The notes under the pieces: model-generated
Databases searched by the model: none
What the model saw: the letters and a program-made list of their open reading frames with translations, nothing else
Told to the model about the DNA's origin: nothing
Made by a program: the position numbers and the translations under genes
Part shown: positions 1 through 4,629 of the stretch, in pieces
How the letters are laid out: the number at the start of each line of letters is the position of its first letter
Position numbering within the stretch: the first letter of the stretch is position 1
Assembly (NCBI GenBank): GCA_946481445.1
Contig: CAMLOA010000121.1
Coordinates: 1-6,419, forward strand
Origin: an uncultured Devosia sp.
GTDB lineage: Bacteria; Pseudomonadota; Alphaproteobacteria; Rhizobiales; Devosiaceae
Direction: 5' to 3'
Length of the DNA: 6,419 nucleotides

Positions 1-399
1 ATCGGTGTCCGAATAGTAGCCGGTGACCGGGGCAAGGAAGCCCGCCGGATCCCACGGCTGACCGTTGTCGGTCATGAGCTGATGAACCGGATATACGGCG
101 CCCTTGGCGGCCATCATGGTGCCGGTGCCGACTTCGAAAACCTGCACGATGGCGGGCTGCTCGTTGGCGCGGAACGCCGCAATGGCAGCCGTCAGGGTTT
201 CGGGATAACTGCCCTTGTAGCTGGGCACGACGACGAACTCGTCCTGGCTTTCGTTGAAGCCATTGGCAATCGCCTCCAGCCGCTGGCCGAGTTCGGCGTC
301 CATGGCGTGCCACCAGGCGATTTCGGTCTGGGCAAATGCCGGGGTTGCCGTGAGGACGGCGGCCAATCCTACGGACAGGCACAATACGTTCTTGGACAT
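1..399 (-). CDS. ugpB: sn-glycerol-3-phosphate ABC transporter substrate-binding protein UgpB (N-terminal part)
   Basis: The protein captures glycerol-3-phosphate (and probably glycerophosphodiesters) in the periplasm and delivers it to the UgpAE-C importer. The reading frame is open from the ATG at 399 to the left window edge, giving 133 residues of a protein usually about 430 long. Residues 1-23 form a Sec signal peptide ending AFA before QTEIAWWHAMD. The segment PSYKGSYPETL (59-69), IAAFRANEQPAIVQV (73-87) and FEVGTGTMMAAKGA (88-101) closely follows E. coli UgpB as I remember it. Tyr65 and Glu89 align with Tyr42 and Glu66 of the mature E. coli protein, which I recall as G3P ligands. A strong AAGGGAG ribosome site (405-411) lies just upstream. 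The gene diverges from the Na/Pi transporter gene. Family ugp operons are commonly PhoB-controlled; the remaining ugp genes would lie off the left edge. Confidence 0.95.
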   Translation of the reverse strand, partial: MSKNVLCLSVGLAAVLTATPAFAQTEIAWWHAMDAELGQRLEAIANGFNESQDEFVVVPSYKGSYPETLTAAIAAFRANEQPAIVQVFEVGTGTMMAAKGAVYPVHQLMTDNGQPWDPAGFLAPVTGYYSDTD

Positions 400-404
400 G
401 CTCA

Positions 405-411
405 CTCCCTT
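405..411 (-). promoter_or_regulatory. ribosome binding site of ugpB
   Basis: Read on the minus strand this is AAGGGAG, five bases before the ATG at 399. It supports that start, which also gives a complete signal peptide. Confidence 0.75.
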
Positions 412-486
412 GTTATTTCGCCGGGAACTCCTCGTCCCGAGCTTGGCGACATTTGACAGCATCGAATCTTCCTTTGCAAACAGGAA

Positions 487-502
487 ATGTTCATATGAAC
501 AT
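487..502. promoter_or_regulatory. palindromic operator candidate, site 1
   Basis: ATGTTCATATGAACAT is a perfect 16-bp inverted repeat about 90 bp upstream of the ugpB start. Its core GTTCATATGAACAT recurs with one changed base at 629-642, exactly 140 bp away. A perfect palindrome repeated within one divergent intergenic region is typical of a dimeric repressor or activator site. The arms ATGTTC and GAACAT resemble those of E. coli GlpR (DeoR family) operators, but the centre is shorter, so the regulator is not identified. Confidence 0.55.
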
Positions 503-547
503 AGAAGGGCAGGCGGCATGGTCGAGTGCCGGCCTGACGACGCTTCT

Positions 548-576
548 AGATCAGTCACTTAACAGCCGTGTGACTG
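548..576 (-). promoter_or_regulatory. possible Pho box array upstream of ugpB
   Basis: Read on the minus strand, three 7-mers start 11 bases apart: CAGTCAC (576-570), CTGTTAA (565-559) and CTGATCT (554-548). Compared with the PhoB half-site CTGTCAT they match at 5, 5 and 4 of 7 positions, and the 11-base period is that of tandem Pho boxes. Control of ugpB by PhoB is well established in other proteobacteria, so context favours it, but no single unit is strong. The same stretch also contains an inverted repeat CAGTCAC/GTGACTG (552-558 and 570-576), which is an alternative explanation. Confidence 0.3.
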
Positions 577-615
577 TGGATAACCGGCCCCTTTTGCGGA
601 CCATTATGTCTGATC

Positions 616-645
616 TTGCAAGCGCTTGGTTCATGTGAACATCAT
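616..645 (+). promoter_or_regulatory. possible promoter of the Na/Pi transporter gene
   Basis: TTGCAA (616-621) as -35 and CATCAT (640-645) as -10 are 18 bases apart, each matching the sigma-70 consensus at 4 of 6 positions. The second palindrome (629-642) would lie inside the spacer and reach the -10, a usual place for a repressor. The match is weak and the call relies partly on this geometry. Confidence 0.3.
629..642. promoter_or_regulatory. palindromic operator candidate, site 2
   Basis: GTTCATGTGAACAT differs from the core of site 1 by one central base; the inverted repeat proper is GTTCA-TG-TGAAC. It lies 41 bp before the GTG start of the Na/Pi transporter gene. The 140-bp offset from site 1 is a little over 13 helical turns, so looping between two bound dimers is possible. 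The factor that would bind is unknown. Confidence 0.55.
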
Positions 646-668
646 ATTGGCGGCGGCATGGCCGCTCT

Positions 669-675
669 GGGAGGG
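669..675 (+). promoter_or_regulatory. ribosome binding site deciding the GTG start of the Na/Pi transporter
   Basis: GGGAGGG sits eight bases before the GTG at 684. It is the only strong Shine-Dalgarno match near the start of the open frame and supports a GTG rather than an ATG start. Confidence 0.7.
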
Positions 676-683
676 AAGCCCGC

Positions 684-2342
684 GTGTACTTCATCGCCGT
701 GCATCTTGTGGCCGCGATCGTGCTGCTGCTTTGGGCAGTTCGCATGGTGCGCACCGCGGTCGAACGCGCCTATCTCCCCCAGCTCAAGCGCCTTCTCGCC
801 CAGGCCGAGAAAACCCGCCTCCGGGCGGCGGCGGCCGGTGCCGCAATGGCCGTGGCTCTGCAAAGCTCCACAGCGGTGGCAGTGCTCGTTTCAAGCTTTG
901 CTTCGGGCGGGCTGATGCGGGGCGCAACCGGGGTTACCCTGCAATTGGGCGCCTATCTGGGGTCTGCCCTGGTCGCCAGCGTCCTCTCATTCGACCTGTC
1001 GCTCATCACGCCACCACTGATCATCATCGGTGGACTGGTTTTCCTGCGCGGCAACAGCCGGCAGACCAAGCAGGCGGGGCGCATGGTTCTGGGCATTGCC
1101 TTCGTCTTGCTCTCCCTCGAGATGGTTTCCGAAGCGACGGCGCCATGGCGTGACAGCCAGCTGCTGGGGTCGGTGATCGGCTACCTCAGGGGAGATCTGT
1201 GGACCAGCTTCGCGGTAGCCGCACTCGTGACCTGGATATCGTACTCGTCGGTGGCCAGCGTGCTGGTCATCATTACCTTCGGGACAGCCGGACTTATCCC
1301 GTTTGAGGTCGCGGCAGCCTTCATACTGGGGGCAAATCTGGGCGGCACTCTCATCGCCTTCGGCATGGCGCGCGGTGCAGACGTGCGGGCGCGGCGCATT
1401 GCCAGCACGGCCCTCCTGATTCGCGGTGGCGCGGCGCTGGTGGCGCTGGTCCTGATACAATTCCCTGACCTGCGTCAGTTGAGCCTGCCCGGCACTGTGG
1501 GTCAGCAGGCAAGCTTGCTGCATATTGCCTTCAACCTGCTCGTTCTTTTGATCGGAGCCCCCCTGGCGGGGCCGCTGTCGCGCCTGGCGGATCGCTTCAT
1601 CAACGACCGGCCCGTCGAGGGAGACGTCAATGTCGCGCGTCTGCGCACGTCCGCCGTGCTCGCCAACCCGGATCGAAACGTGGATGCGGCGCTGGCGAGT
1701 GCCACGCGGGAACTGCTGCGCATGAGCGAAATGGTCGAGGTCATGCTGCAGCCGGTGATGGAAATCCTGCGGAGCGGTGACAAGGTCGCGATCCGCCGCG
1801 TGAAGTCGCTCGAGGCCGAGGTGGATCAGGCCAATCGGGACATCAAGCTGTTCCTGACGCGGCTGAACTGGGACAGTATGGATGTTGTCCAGACCCGCCG
1901 GGCATCTGCACTGACCAATTTCGCCACGGGGCTGGAACAGGCCGGCGATATCGTAGCCCGGCAATTGCTCCGGGTCGCCGACCAGAAGGTGGAGCAGAAC
2001 CTGGGCTTCTCCGAGCAGGGTTGGCAGGAGCTCAGCGACCTGCATGCCCGCGTGTTGGCAAACATGCAACTGGCACTCAATGTCCTGGTCTCGGAAGACA
2101 CCGAGTCGGCCCGGCAGCTCATCATCGAGAAGGATGAGATGGGGCTGCGCGAACGCCAGAGCATGGACCGCCATTTCGCCCGCCTGCGTTCCGGCAATAC
2201 CAGCAGTTTCGAGACAAGCGAGCTGCACCTGGAAACGGTCCACGCCCTGCGCCGCATCAATTCGCTGCTGAGCGGAATCGCGTACTCGATCCTCAGCGAC
2301 AATGGTGAGCTCTTGCCCACGCGGCTGGCTGGCGAACGCTGA
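684..2342 (+). CDS. Na/Pi-cotransporter II family protein with C-terminal PhoU-like domain (YjbB/NptA type)
   Basis: A 552-residue inner-membrane phosphate transporter of the NptA/PF02690 family; E. coli YjbB, of similar length and layout, has been linked to phosphate export. The hydrophobic part covers residues 1 to about 300 and contains two inverted-repeat units. The first has QSSTAVAVL (60-68) followed by LGAYLGSAL (88-96). The second has SYSSVASVL (186-194) followed by GANLGGTL (216-223). The family motif HIAFN is at 280-284. Residues from about 330 to the end are helical and charged like PhoU, for example LRMSEMVEVMLQPVMEIL. The second QSSS-type motif has lost its glutamine (Tyr187 in or near its place). 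The start is GTG at 684, preceded by GGGAGGG (669-675) with eight bases of spacing; the ATG at 658 is in another frame. The gene diverges from ugpB, which suggests a phosphate-related pair. The direction of transport cannot be read from the sequence. Confidence 0.92.
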   Translation: MYFIAVHLVAAIVLLLWAVRMVRTAVERAYLPQLKRLLAQAEKTRLRAAAAGAAMAVALQSSTAVAVLVSSFASGGLMRGATGVTLQLGAYLGSALVASVLSFDLSLITPPLIIIGGLVFLRGNSRQTKQAGRMVLGIAFVLLSLEMVSEATAPWRDSQLLGSVIGYLRGDLWTSFAVAALVTWISYSSVASVLVIITFGTAGLIPFEVAAAFILGANLGGTLIAFGMARGADVRARRIASTALLIRGGAALVALVLIQFPDLRQLSLPGTVGQQASLLHIAFNLLVLLIGAPLAGPLSRLADRFINDRPVEGDVNVARLRTSAVLANPDRNVDAALASATRELLRMSEMVEVMLQPVMEILRSGDKVAIRRVKSLEAEVDQANRDIKLFLTRLNWDSMDVVQTRRASALTNFATGLEQAGDIVARQLLRVADQKVEQNLGFSEQGWQELSDLHARVLANMQLALNVLVSEDTESARQLIIEKDEMGLRERQSMDRHFARLRSGNTSSFETSELHLETVHALRRINSLLSGIAYSILSDNGELLPTRLAGER

Positions 2343-2354
2343 CTCTATATGGAC

Positions 2355-2369
2355 CGGCCGATTCGGCCG
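2355..2369. terminator. short GC hairpin between convergent genes
   Basis: CGGCCG-ATT-CGGCCG forms a six-base-pair GC stem with a three-base loop, lying in the 29-bp gap between the stops of two convergent genes. It could end transcription from both sides. There is no T-run on either strand, so it is not a classical intrinsic terminator. Confidence 0.4.
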
Positions 2370-2371
2370 TG

Positions 2372-2764
2372 TCAGTCGTCCTCGTCTTCCTCGACATCGG
2401 TCAGGTAGACGGAGATCTCGATATCCACGCCATGCTGGGCGATGGCTGCCGCTGCATGCGCAGGCAAGCGGGCCGACATGGCTTCCCCATGTTCGGGATA
2501 GTCGAAGGCAATGTCGAGAACTGCCTTGCCGATCCGGCGATCCTCAAGCATGGCCGCCAGGGCCGGCCCCGATCGTTCGGCGAGCTCCAGTATGGCCCGG
2601 ACCGCATTGGTGGCGGGAACATCCACCTGCGCATAGAAGCTGCCTTCGGCGTCCTCGGCCTCGTAGCGCACGGTGAGCTGCTTGAGCGCCGCGTCCAGCG
2701 CGTATTGGTCGATGGTGACGCCGCTGAGCCTCAGGGCCATGGCAAAGGGCGAGAATTCGGTCAT
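2372..2764 (-). CDS. conserved hypothetical protein, acidic C-terminus
   Basis: A 130-residue soluble protein with no signal peptide or membrane segment. The ATG at 2764 overlaps the stop codon of rlmB (ATGA), so it is probably translated by coupling and made with the methyltransferase; the in-frame extension further upstream is only rlmB DNA in another frame. Visible features are FAMALRLSG near the N-terminus, a helical stretch AVRAILELAERSGPALAAML (54-73), DIAFDYPEHGEAMSARLP (84-101), a hydrophobic strand VDIEISVYL (113-121) and an acidic tail VEEDEDD. The spacing of a first strand, a middle helix and a last gi-idi-Y strand recalls DUF4279 proteins, but this is a guess by eye. I do not recognise a catalytic motif and assign no function. 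Confidence 0.75.
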   Translation of the reverse strand: MTEFSPFAMALRLSGVTIDQYALDAALKQLTVRYEAEDAEGSFYAQVDVPATNAVRAILELAERSGPALAAMLEDRRIGKAVLDIAFDYPEHGEAMSARLPAHAAAAIAQHGVDIEISVYLTDVEEDEDD

Positions 2765-3516
2765 GCGCCGCGACCTGCCGTTGCCGCGAACAGCGCTATC
2801 GCAGCCGCATTGGAGACGTTGAGGGATTTGATGGGGCCGGGCATATCCAGCTTGACCATCTCGTCGCACAGTTCCCGGGTTCGTTGGCGCAGCCCTTTGC
2901 CTTCGGCGCCCATGACGATGGCGAGGGGCTGGCTGCCCGAGCGCGGCTCAAGCCGGGCCTCGGCTTCTGAATCGAAGCCCAGCACGAGCATGCCCCTTGC
3001 CTTGAGTTTCTCCAGCGCGTCGCCCAGGTTGCGAACCTCGATCATCGGCACCAGATCGAGCGCCCCGGATGCCGATTTGGCCATCACGCCCGTTTCGCGG
3101 GGGCTGTGGCGGGCCGTGGTTATCACGGCATCGGCGCCGAAGGCGCAGGCCGTTCGCAGGATGGCCCCGACATTGTGCGGATCGGTGATCTGATCGAGCA
3201 CCACGACGAGCCGAAGCGGCTGGATATCGTCAAGGCCGAAGCGGGAAACCGGGTCCACCTCGAGCGCGACGCCCTGATGGACGGCGTCGGCGCCGAGCAG
3301 GCGGTCGAGTTCCTTGGGAGAGACCTCCCGCTGCTTCACCTTGCCGATCTCGCCGGTTTCCTTGAGCCGGTTGAGCGCGTTCGGCGTCGCCAAAAGTTCC
3401 TTCTTGATGCGGTTAGCATTATCCAATGCCGCGCGAACGGTGTGCAGGCCATAAAGATACACCGGCCCGGTGTCGGGATCATATTTCGGCTTGGGCGGGA
3501 ACTTGTTGATGCTCAT
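2761..3516 (-). CDS. rlmB: 23S rRNA (guanosine(2251)-2'-O)-methyltransferase RlmB
   Basis: A SpoU/TrmH-family (SPOUT) enzyme that uses S-adenosylmethionine to methylate the ribose of a guanosine in the peptidyl-transferase P-loop of 23S rRNA. The 251-residue product matches the usual RlmB length. An N-terminal substrate-binding domain carries YLYGLHTVRAAL (20-31) and HQGVALEV (80-87). The knotted catalytic domain then shows motif 1 LDQITDPHNVGAILRTA (107-123, with Asn115 and Arg121), motif 2 IVMGAEGKGL (200-209, with Glu206) and motif 3 MPGPIKSLNVSNAAAIALF (225-243, with Ser231 and Asn233). The start at 3516 (MSINKFPPKP) was chosen because the family begins here; the frame stays open to 3804, but the extra residues look like non-coding translation. 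The ribosome site is poor. The gene follows a small membrane ORF and overlaps the next gene by ATGA. Close TrmH paralogues are the alternative, but motif order and length favour RlmB. Confidence 0.93.
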   Translation of the reverse strand: MSINKFPPKPKYDPDTGPVYLYGLHTVRAALDNANRIKKELLATPNALNRLKETGEIGKVKQREVSPKELDRLLGADAVHQGVALEVDPVSRFGLDDIQPLRLVVVLDQITDPHNVGAILRTACAFGADAVITTARHSPRETGVMAKSASGALDLVPMIEVRNLGDALEKLKARGMLVLGFDSEAEARLEPRSGSQPLAIVMGAEGKGLRQRTRELCDEMVKLDMPGPIKSLNVSNAAAIALFAATAGRGA

Positions 3517-3568
3517 GCATCTGCCGTAGCGCCTTTGCCCAAGGGCAGCAAGCGCCACCGCACCGGCC

Positions 3569-3706
3569 CTATTGTCCGACGATAGTTTCGACGCCCAGGT
3601 CTGCCCTGCGGGCCTCCCGGTCGTTGGCGACGAGCGCCGCAACGAATGCTCCGGCGAGCAACAGGCACAGCGCGACAAGCGCACCCAGAACAAAGAGAAG
3701 GAACAT
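3569..3706 (-). CDS. small single-pass membrane protein (45 aa), unrecognised
   Basis: A short open frame missed by usual length cut-offs. It starts at ATG 3706 (MFLLFVLGALVALCLLL) and ends TIVGQ followed by TAG at 3569. Residues 2-27 form one hydrophobic helix rich in Leu, Val and Ala; NDREARR (28-34) follows as a positive and polar stretch, suggesting a cytoplasmic C-terminus. A GAGG ribosome site (3712-3715 read on minus) lies five bases before the start. It is on the same strand as rlmB and ends 52 bp before it, so it may be the first gene of that operon. No real gene overlaps it on the other strand. I know of no family for it; the membrane-like pattern and the ribosome site are the evidence that it is translated. 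Confidence 0.55.
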   Translation of the reverse strand: MFLLFVLGALVALCLLLAGAFVAALVANDREARRADLGVETIVGQ

Positions 3707-3841
3707 AGGGACCTCGGCATGGAAATGCTCTGGCTAGAACCGGCACATGGCCATTTTGTTCCCGGCCGCTGCGCGTGTGGCAGATAAAAGTTTAGCGGTT
3801 TCATTCATCCGCGGGCAGCACTGGTTTGGCATTGTTCCGCT

Positions 3842-4111
3842 ATGAGCACTTTCGTGGAAAAGCGGCGGCATCGACGGCACACGGCGCACTTGAAGGCGAC
3901 GGCGGTGTCGGGCAACGGCCTCGTCCGGCTGTCCACAACGATTCTCAATCTGTCCTCGGGCGGCGCGATGATAGAATTGCACGATGATGCGCCGCTCGGC
4001 GAAGCCATGACACTGCTCTACGGCAGGTCGATCGAGCCATGTACCATCGTGTGGCGCAAGGCGCGTCGCGCCGGCATTCGCTTCGACGCACCCGCAGCCG
4101 GCGCTGCCTGA
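3842..4111 (+). CDS. single-domain PilZ protein
   Basis: An 89-residue cytosolic protein consisting of little more than one PilZ domain, a cyclic-di-GMP binding fold. The N-terminal arginine motif is KRRHRRH (7-13), giving RxxxR with Arg8 and Arg12; the second motif is NLSSGG (36-41), the (D/N)xSxxG box. The end, VWRKARRAGIRF (70-81), is the usual last beta-strand. Both ligand motifs are intact, so c-di-GMP binding is likely, but the partner or output cannot be told. No strong ribosome site precedes the ATG at 3842, and the next in-frame start would lose the arginine motif, so the start is kept. It diverges from the rlmB set and stands alone on its strand. Stand-alone PilZ proteins of this size are common in Hyphomicrobiales. 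Confidence 0.88.
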   Translation: MSTFVEKRRHRRHTAHLKATAVSGNGLVRLSTTILNLSSGGAMIELHDDAPLGEAMTLLYGRSIEPCTIVWRKARRAGIRFDAPAAGAA

Positions 4112-4198
4112 CCCCACGCAATATGATCGAGACGTGAATCGCCCACGGCGCACCGGCGGGCGCATCGCATTCAACATTGATGTCCGGGGAAGGGACGC

Positions 4199-4283
4199 TG
4201 GTGGAGGGGACTGGATTCGAACCAGTGTACGCTAAGCGGTCAGATTTACAGTCTGATGGATTTAACCACTCTCCCACCCCTCC
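4199..4283 (-). tRNA. tRNA-Tyr (anticodon GTA)
   Basis: Read on the minus strand the gene begins GGAGGGG (4283-4277), which pairs with CCCCTCC (4209-4203), followed by discriminator A and an encoded CCA at 4199. The anticodon loop CTGTAAA (4251-4245) gives GTA at 4249-4247. A long variable arm typical of bacterial tRNA-Tyr follows, and the T-loop GGTTCGAATCC is canonical. The total of 85 bases including CCA fits a class II tRNA. It transcribes away from tRNA-Gly and towards the rlmB side. Confidence 0.97.
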
Positions 4284-4307
4284 ACTACACCGTCGCTTGG
4301 GCAGGAA

Positions 4308-4329
4308 ACGAAGCGCCGTGGCGTTTCGT
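4308..4329. other. strong inverted repeat in the tRNA-Tyr leader
   Basis: ACGAAGCGC (4308-4316) pairs with GCGTTTCGT (4321-4329) around a CGTG loop, with one G-T pair on the plus strand and one A-C mismatch on the minus strand. It lies between the candidate tRNA-Tyr promoter and the mature 5' end, so the minus-strand transcript would carry it in its leader, where RNase P processing removes it. Its role is unknown; the better pairing is on the strand with no known transcript. Confidence 0.4.
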
Positions 4330-4336
4330 CGGGCGG

Positions 4337-4365
4337 TTTATGGTGATTGGGTGACAGAGTGTCAA
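4337..4365 (-). promoter_or_regulatory. sigma-70 type promoter of tRNA-Tyr
   Basis: On the minus strand TTGACA (4365-4360, perfect -35) is followed after 17 bases by CATAAA (4342-4337, -10, 4 of 6 matches). Transcription would start near 4330, about 47 bases before the mature tRNA. This is the best promoter match in the window. Confidence 0.7.
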
Positions 4366-4435
4366 CACGGAATTGGCGCTGCGTCCACAAAATCAGCCGA
4401 CATGCCTGGATCGTGGTGATTATTGGGCGGAGGGC

Positions 4436-4463
4436 TTGCCTTGCCTCGTGCGAACAGGCTAAT
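4436..4463 (+). promoter_or_regulatory. likely promoter of tRNA-Gly
   Basis: TTGCCT (4436-4441) as -35 and GCTAAT (4458-4463) as -10 are separated by 16 bases, followed by a GC-rich start region as in many stable-RNA promoters. Transcription would begin near 4470, about 20 bases before the tRNA. Each hexamer matches consensus at 4 of 6 positions. Confidence 0.5.
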
Positions 4464-4490
4464 GCCATGCGTGCCGACCACACCGGCCAG

Positions 4491-4564
4491 GCGGGTATAG
4501 CTCAGTGGTAGAGCAGCAGCCTTCCAAGCTGAATATGCGGGTTCGATTCCCGCTACCCGCTCCA
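4491..4564 (+). tRNA. tRNA-Gly (anticodon TCC)
   Basis: GCGGGTA (4491-4497) pairs with TACCCGC, followed by discriminator T and an encoded CCA at 4562-4564. The anticodon loop CTTCCAA (4521-4527) gives TCC at 4523-4525. The T-arm GGGTTCGATTCCC is canonical and the D-arm has the standard AGCTCAGTGGTAGAGC. The first anticodon-stem pair is a G-A mismatch. The total of 74 bases is normal. In many Hyphomicrobiales a tRNA-Tyr, tRNA-Gly, tuf order is found; here a glycosyltransferase gene follows instead. Confidence 0.97.
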
Positions 4565-4616
4565 AATCTCCAAAATTGCACGGCGATGTCATAAGGTTGC
4601 GACCTTGAGTCCAACC

Positions 4617-4621
4617 AGAGG
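4617..4621 (+). promoter_or_regulatory. ribosome binding site selecting the glycosyltransferase start
   Basis: AGAGG is only two bases before the ATG at 4624 but eight before the ATG at 4630. The spacing therefore favours 4630, which also begins with the family sequence MRVSFHTVGTRGD. Confidence 0.6.
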
Positions 4622-4629
4622 CGATGGTC

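Noticed and set aside
82..638. Plus-strand open frames over ugpB and the intergenic region
   Set aside because: The ugpB reading on the minus strand is unambiguous, and the plus-strand translations look like antisense products.
987..2243. Long open frame (418 codons) on the minus strand inside the Na/Pi transporter gene
   Set aside because: It is the antisense shadow of a high-GC gene whose plus-strand product has clear family motifs; the minus translation has low complexity and no recognisable domain.
2765..2869. Upstream extension of the hypothetical protein to 2869
   Set aside because: This stretch encodes the RlmB C-terminus (motif 3) in its own frame; the ATGA-coupled start at 2764 is more plausible.
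3517..3804. Longer N-terminus for RlmB from upstream starts to 3804
   Set aside because: RlmB proteins start near MSINK-like sequence at 3516; the extra residues show no family similarity and overlap the small membrane ORF in another frame.
4112..4198. Terminator for tRNA-Tyr downstream of its 3' end
   Set aside because: A CGCCC/GGGCG pairing exists but with a long loop and no T-run on the minus strand; not convincing.
4593..4606. AAGGT-TGCG-ACCTT hairpin after tRNA-Gly as a terminator
   Set aside because: Only five pairs, two of them G-C, and no T-run; too weak to call.
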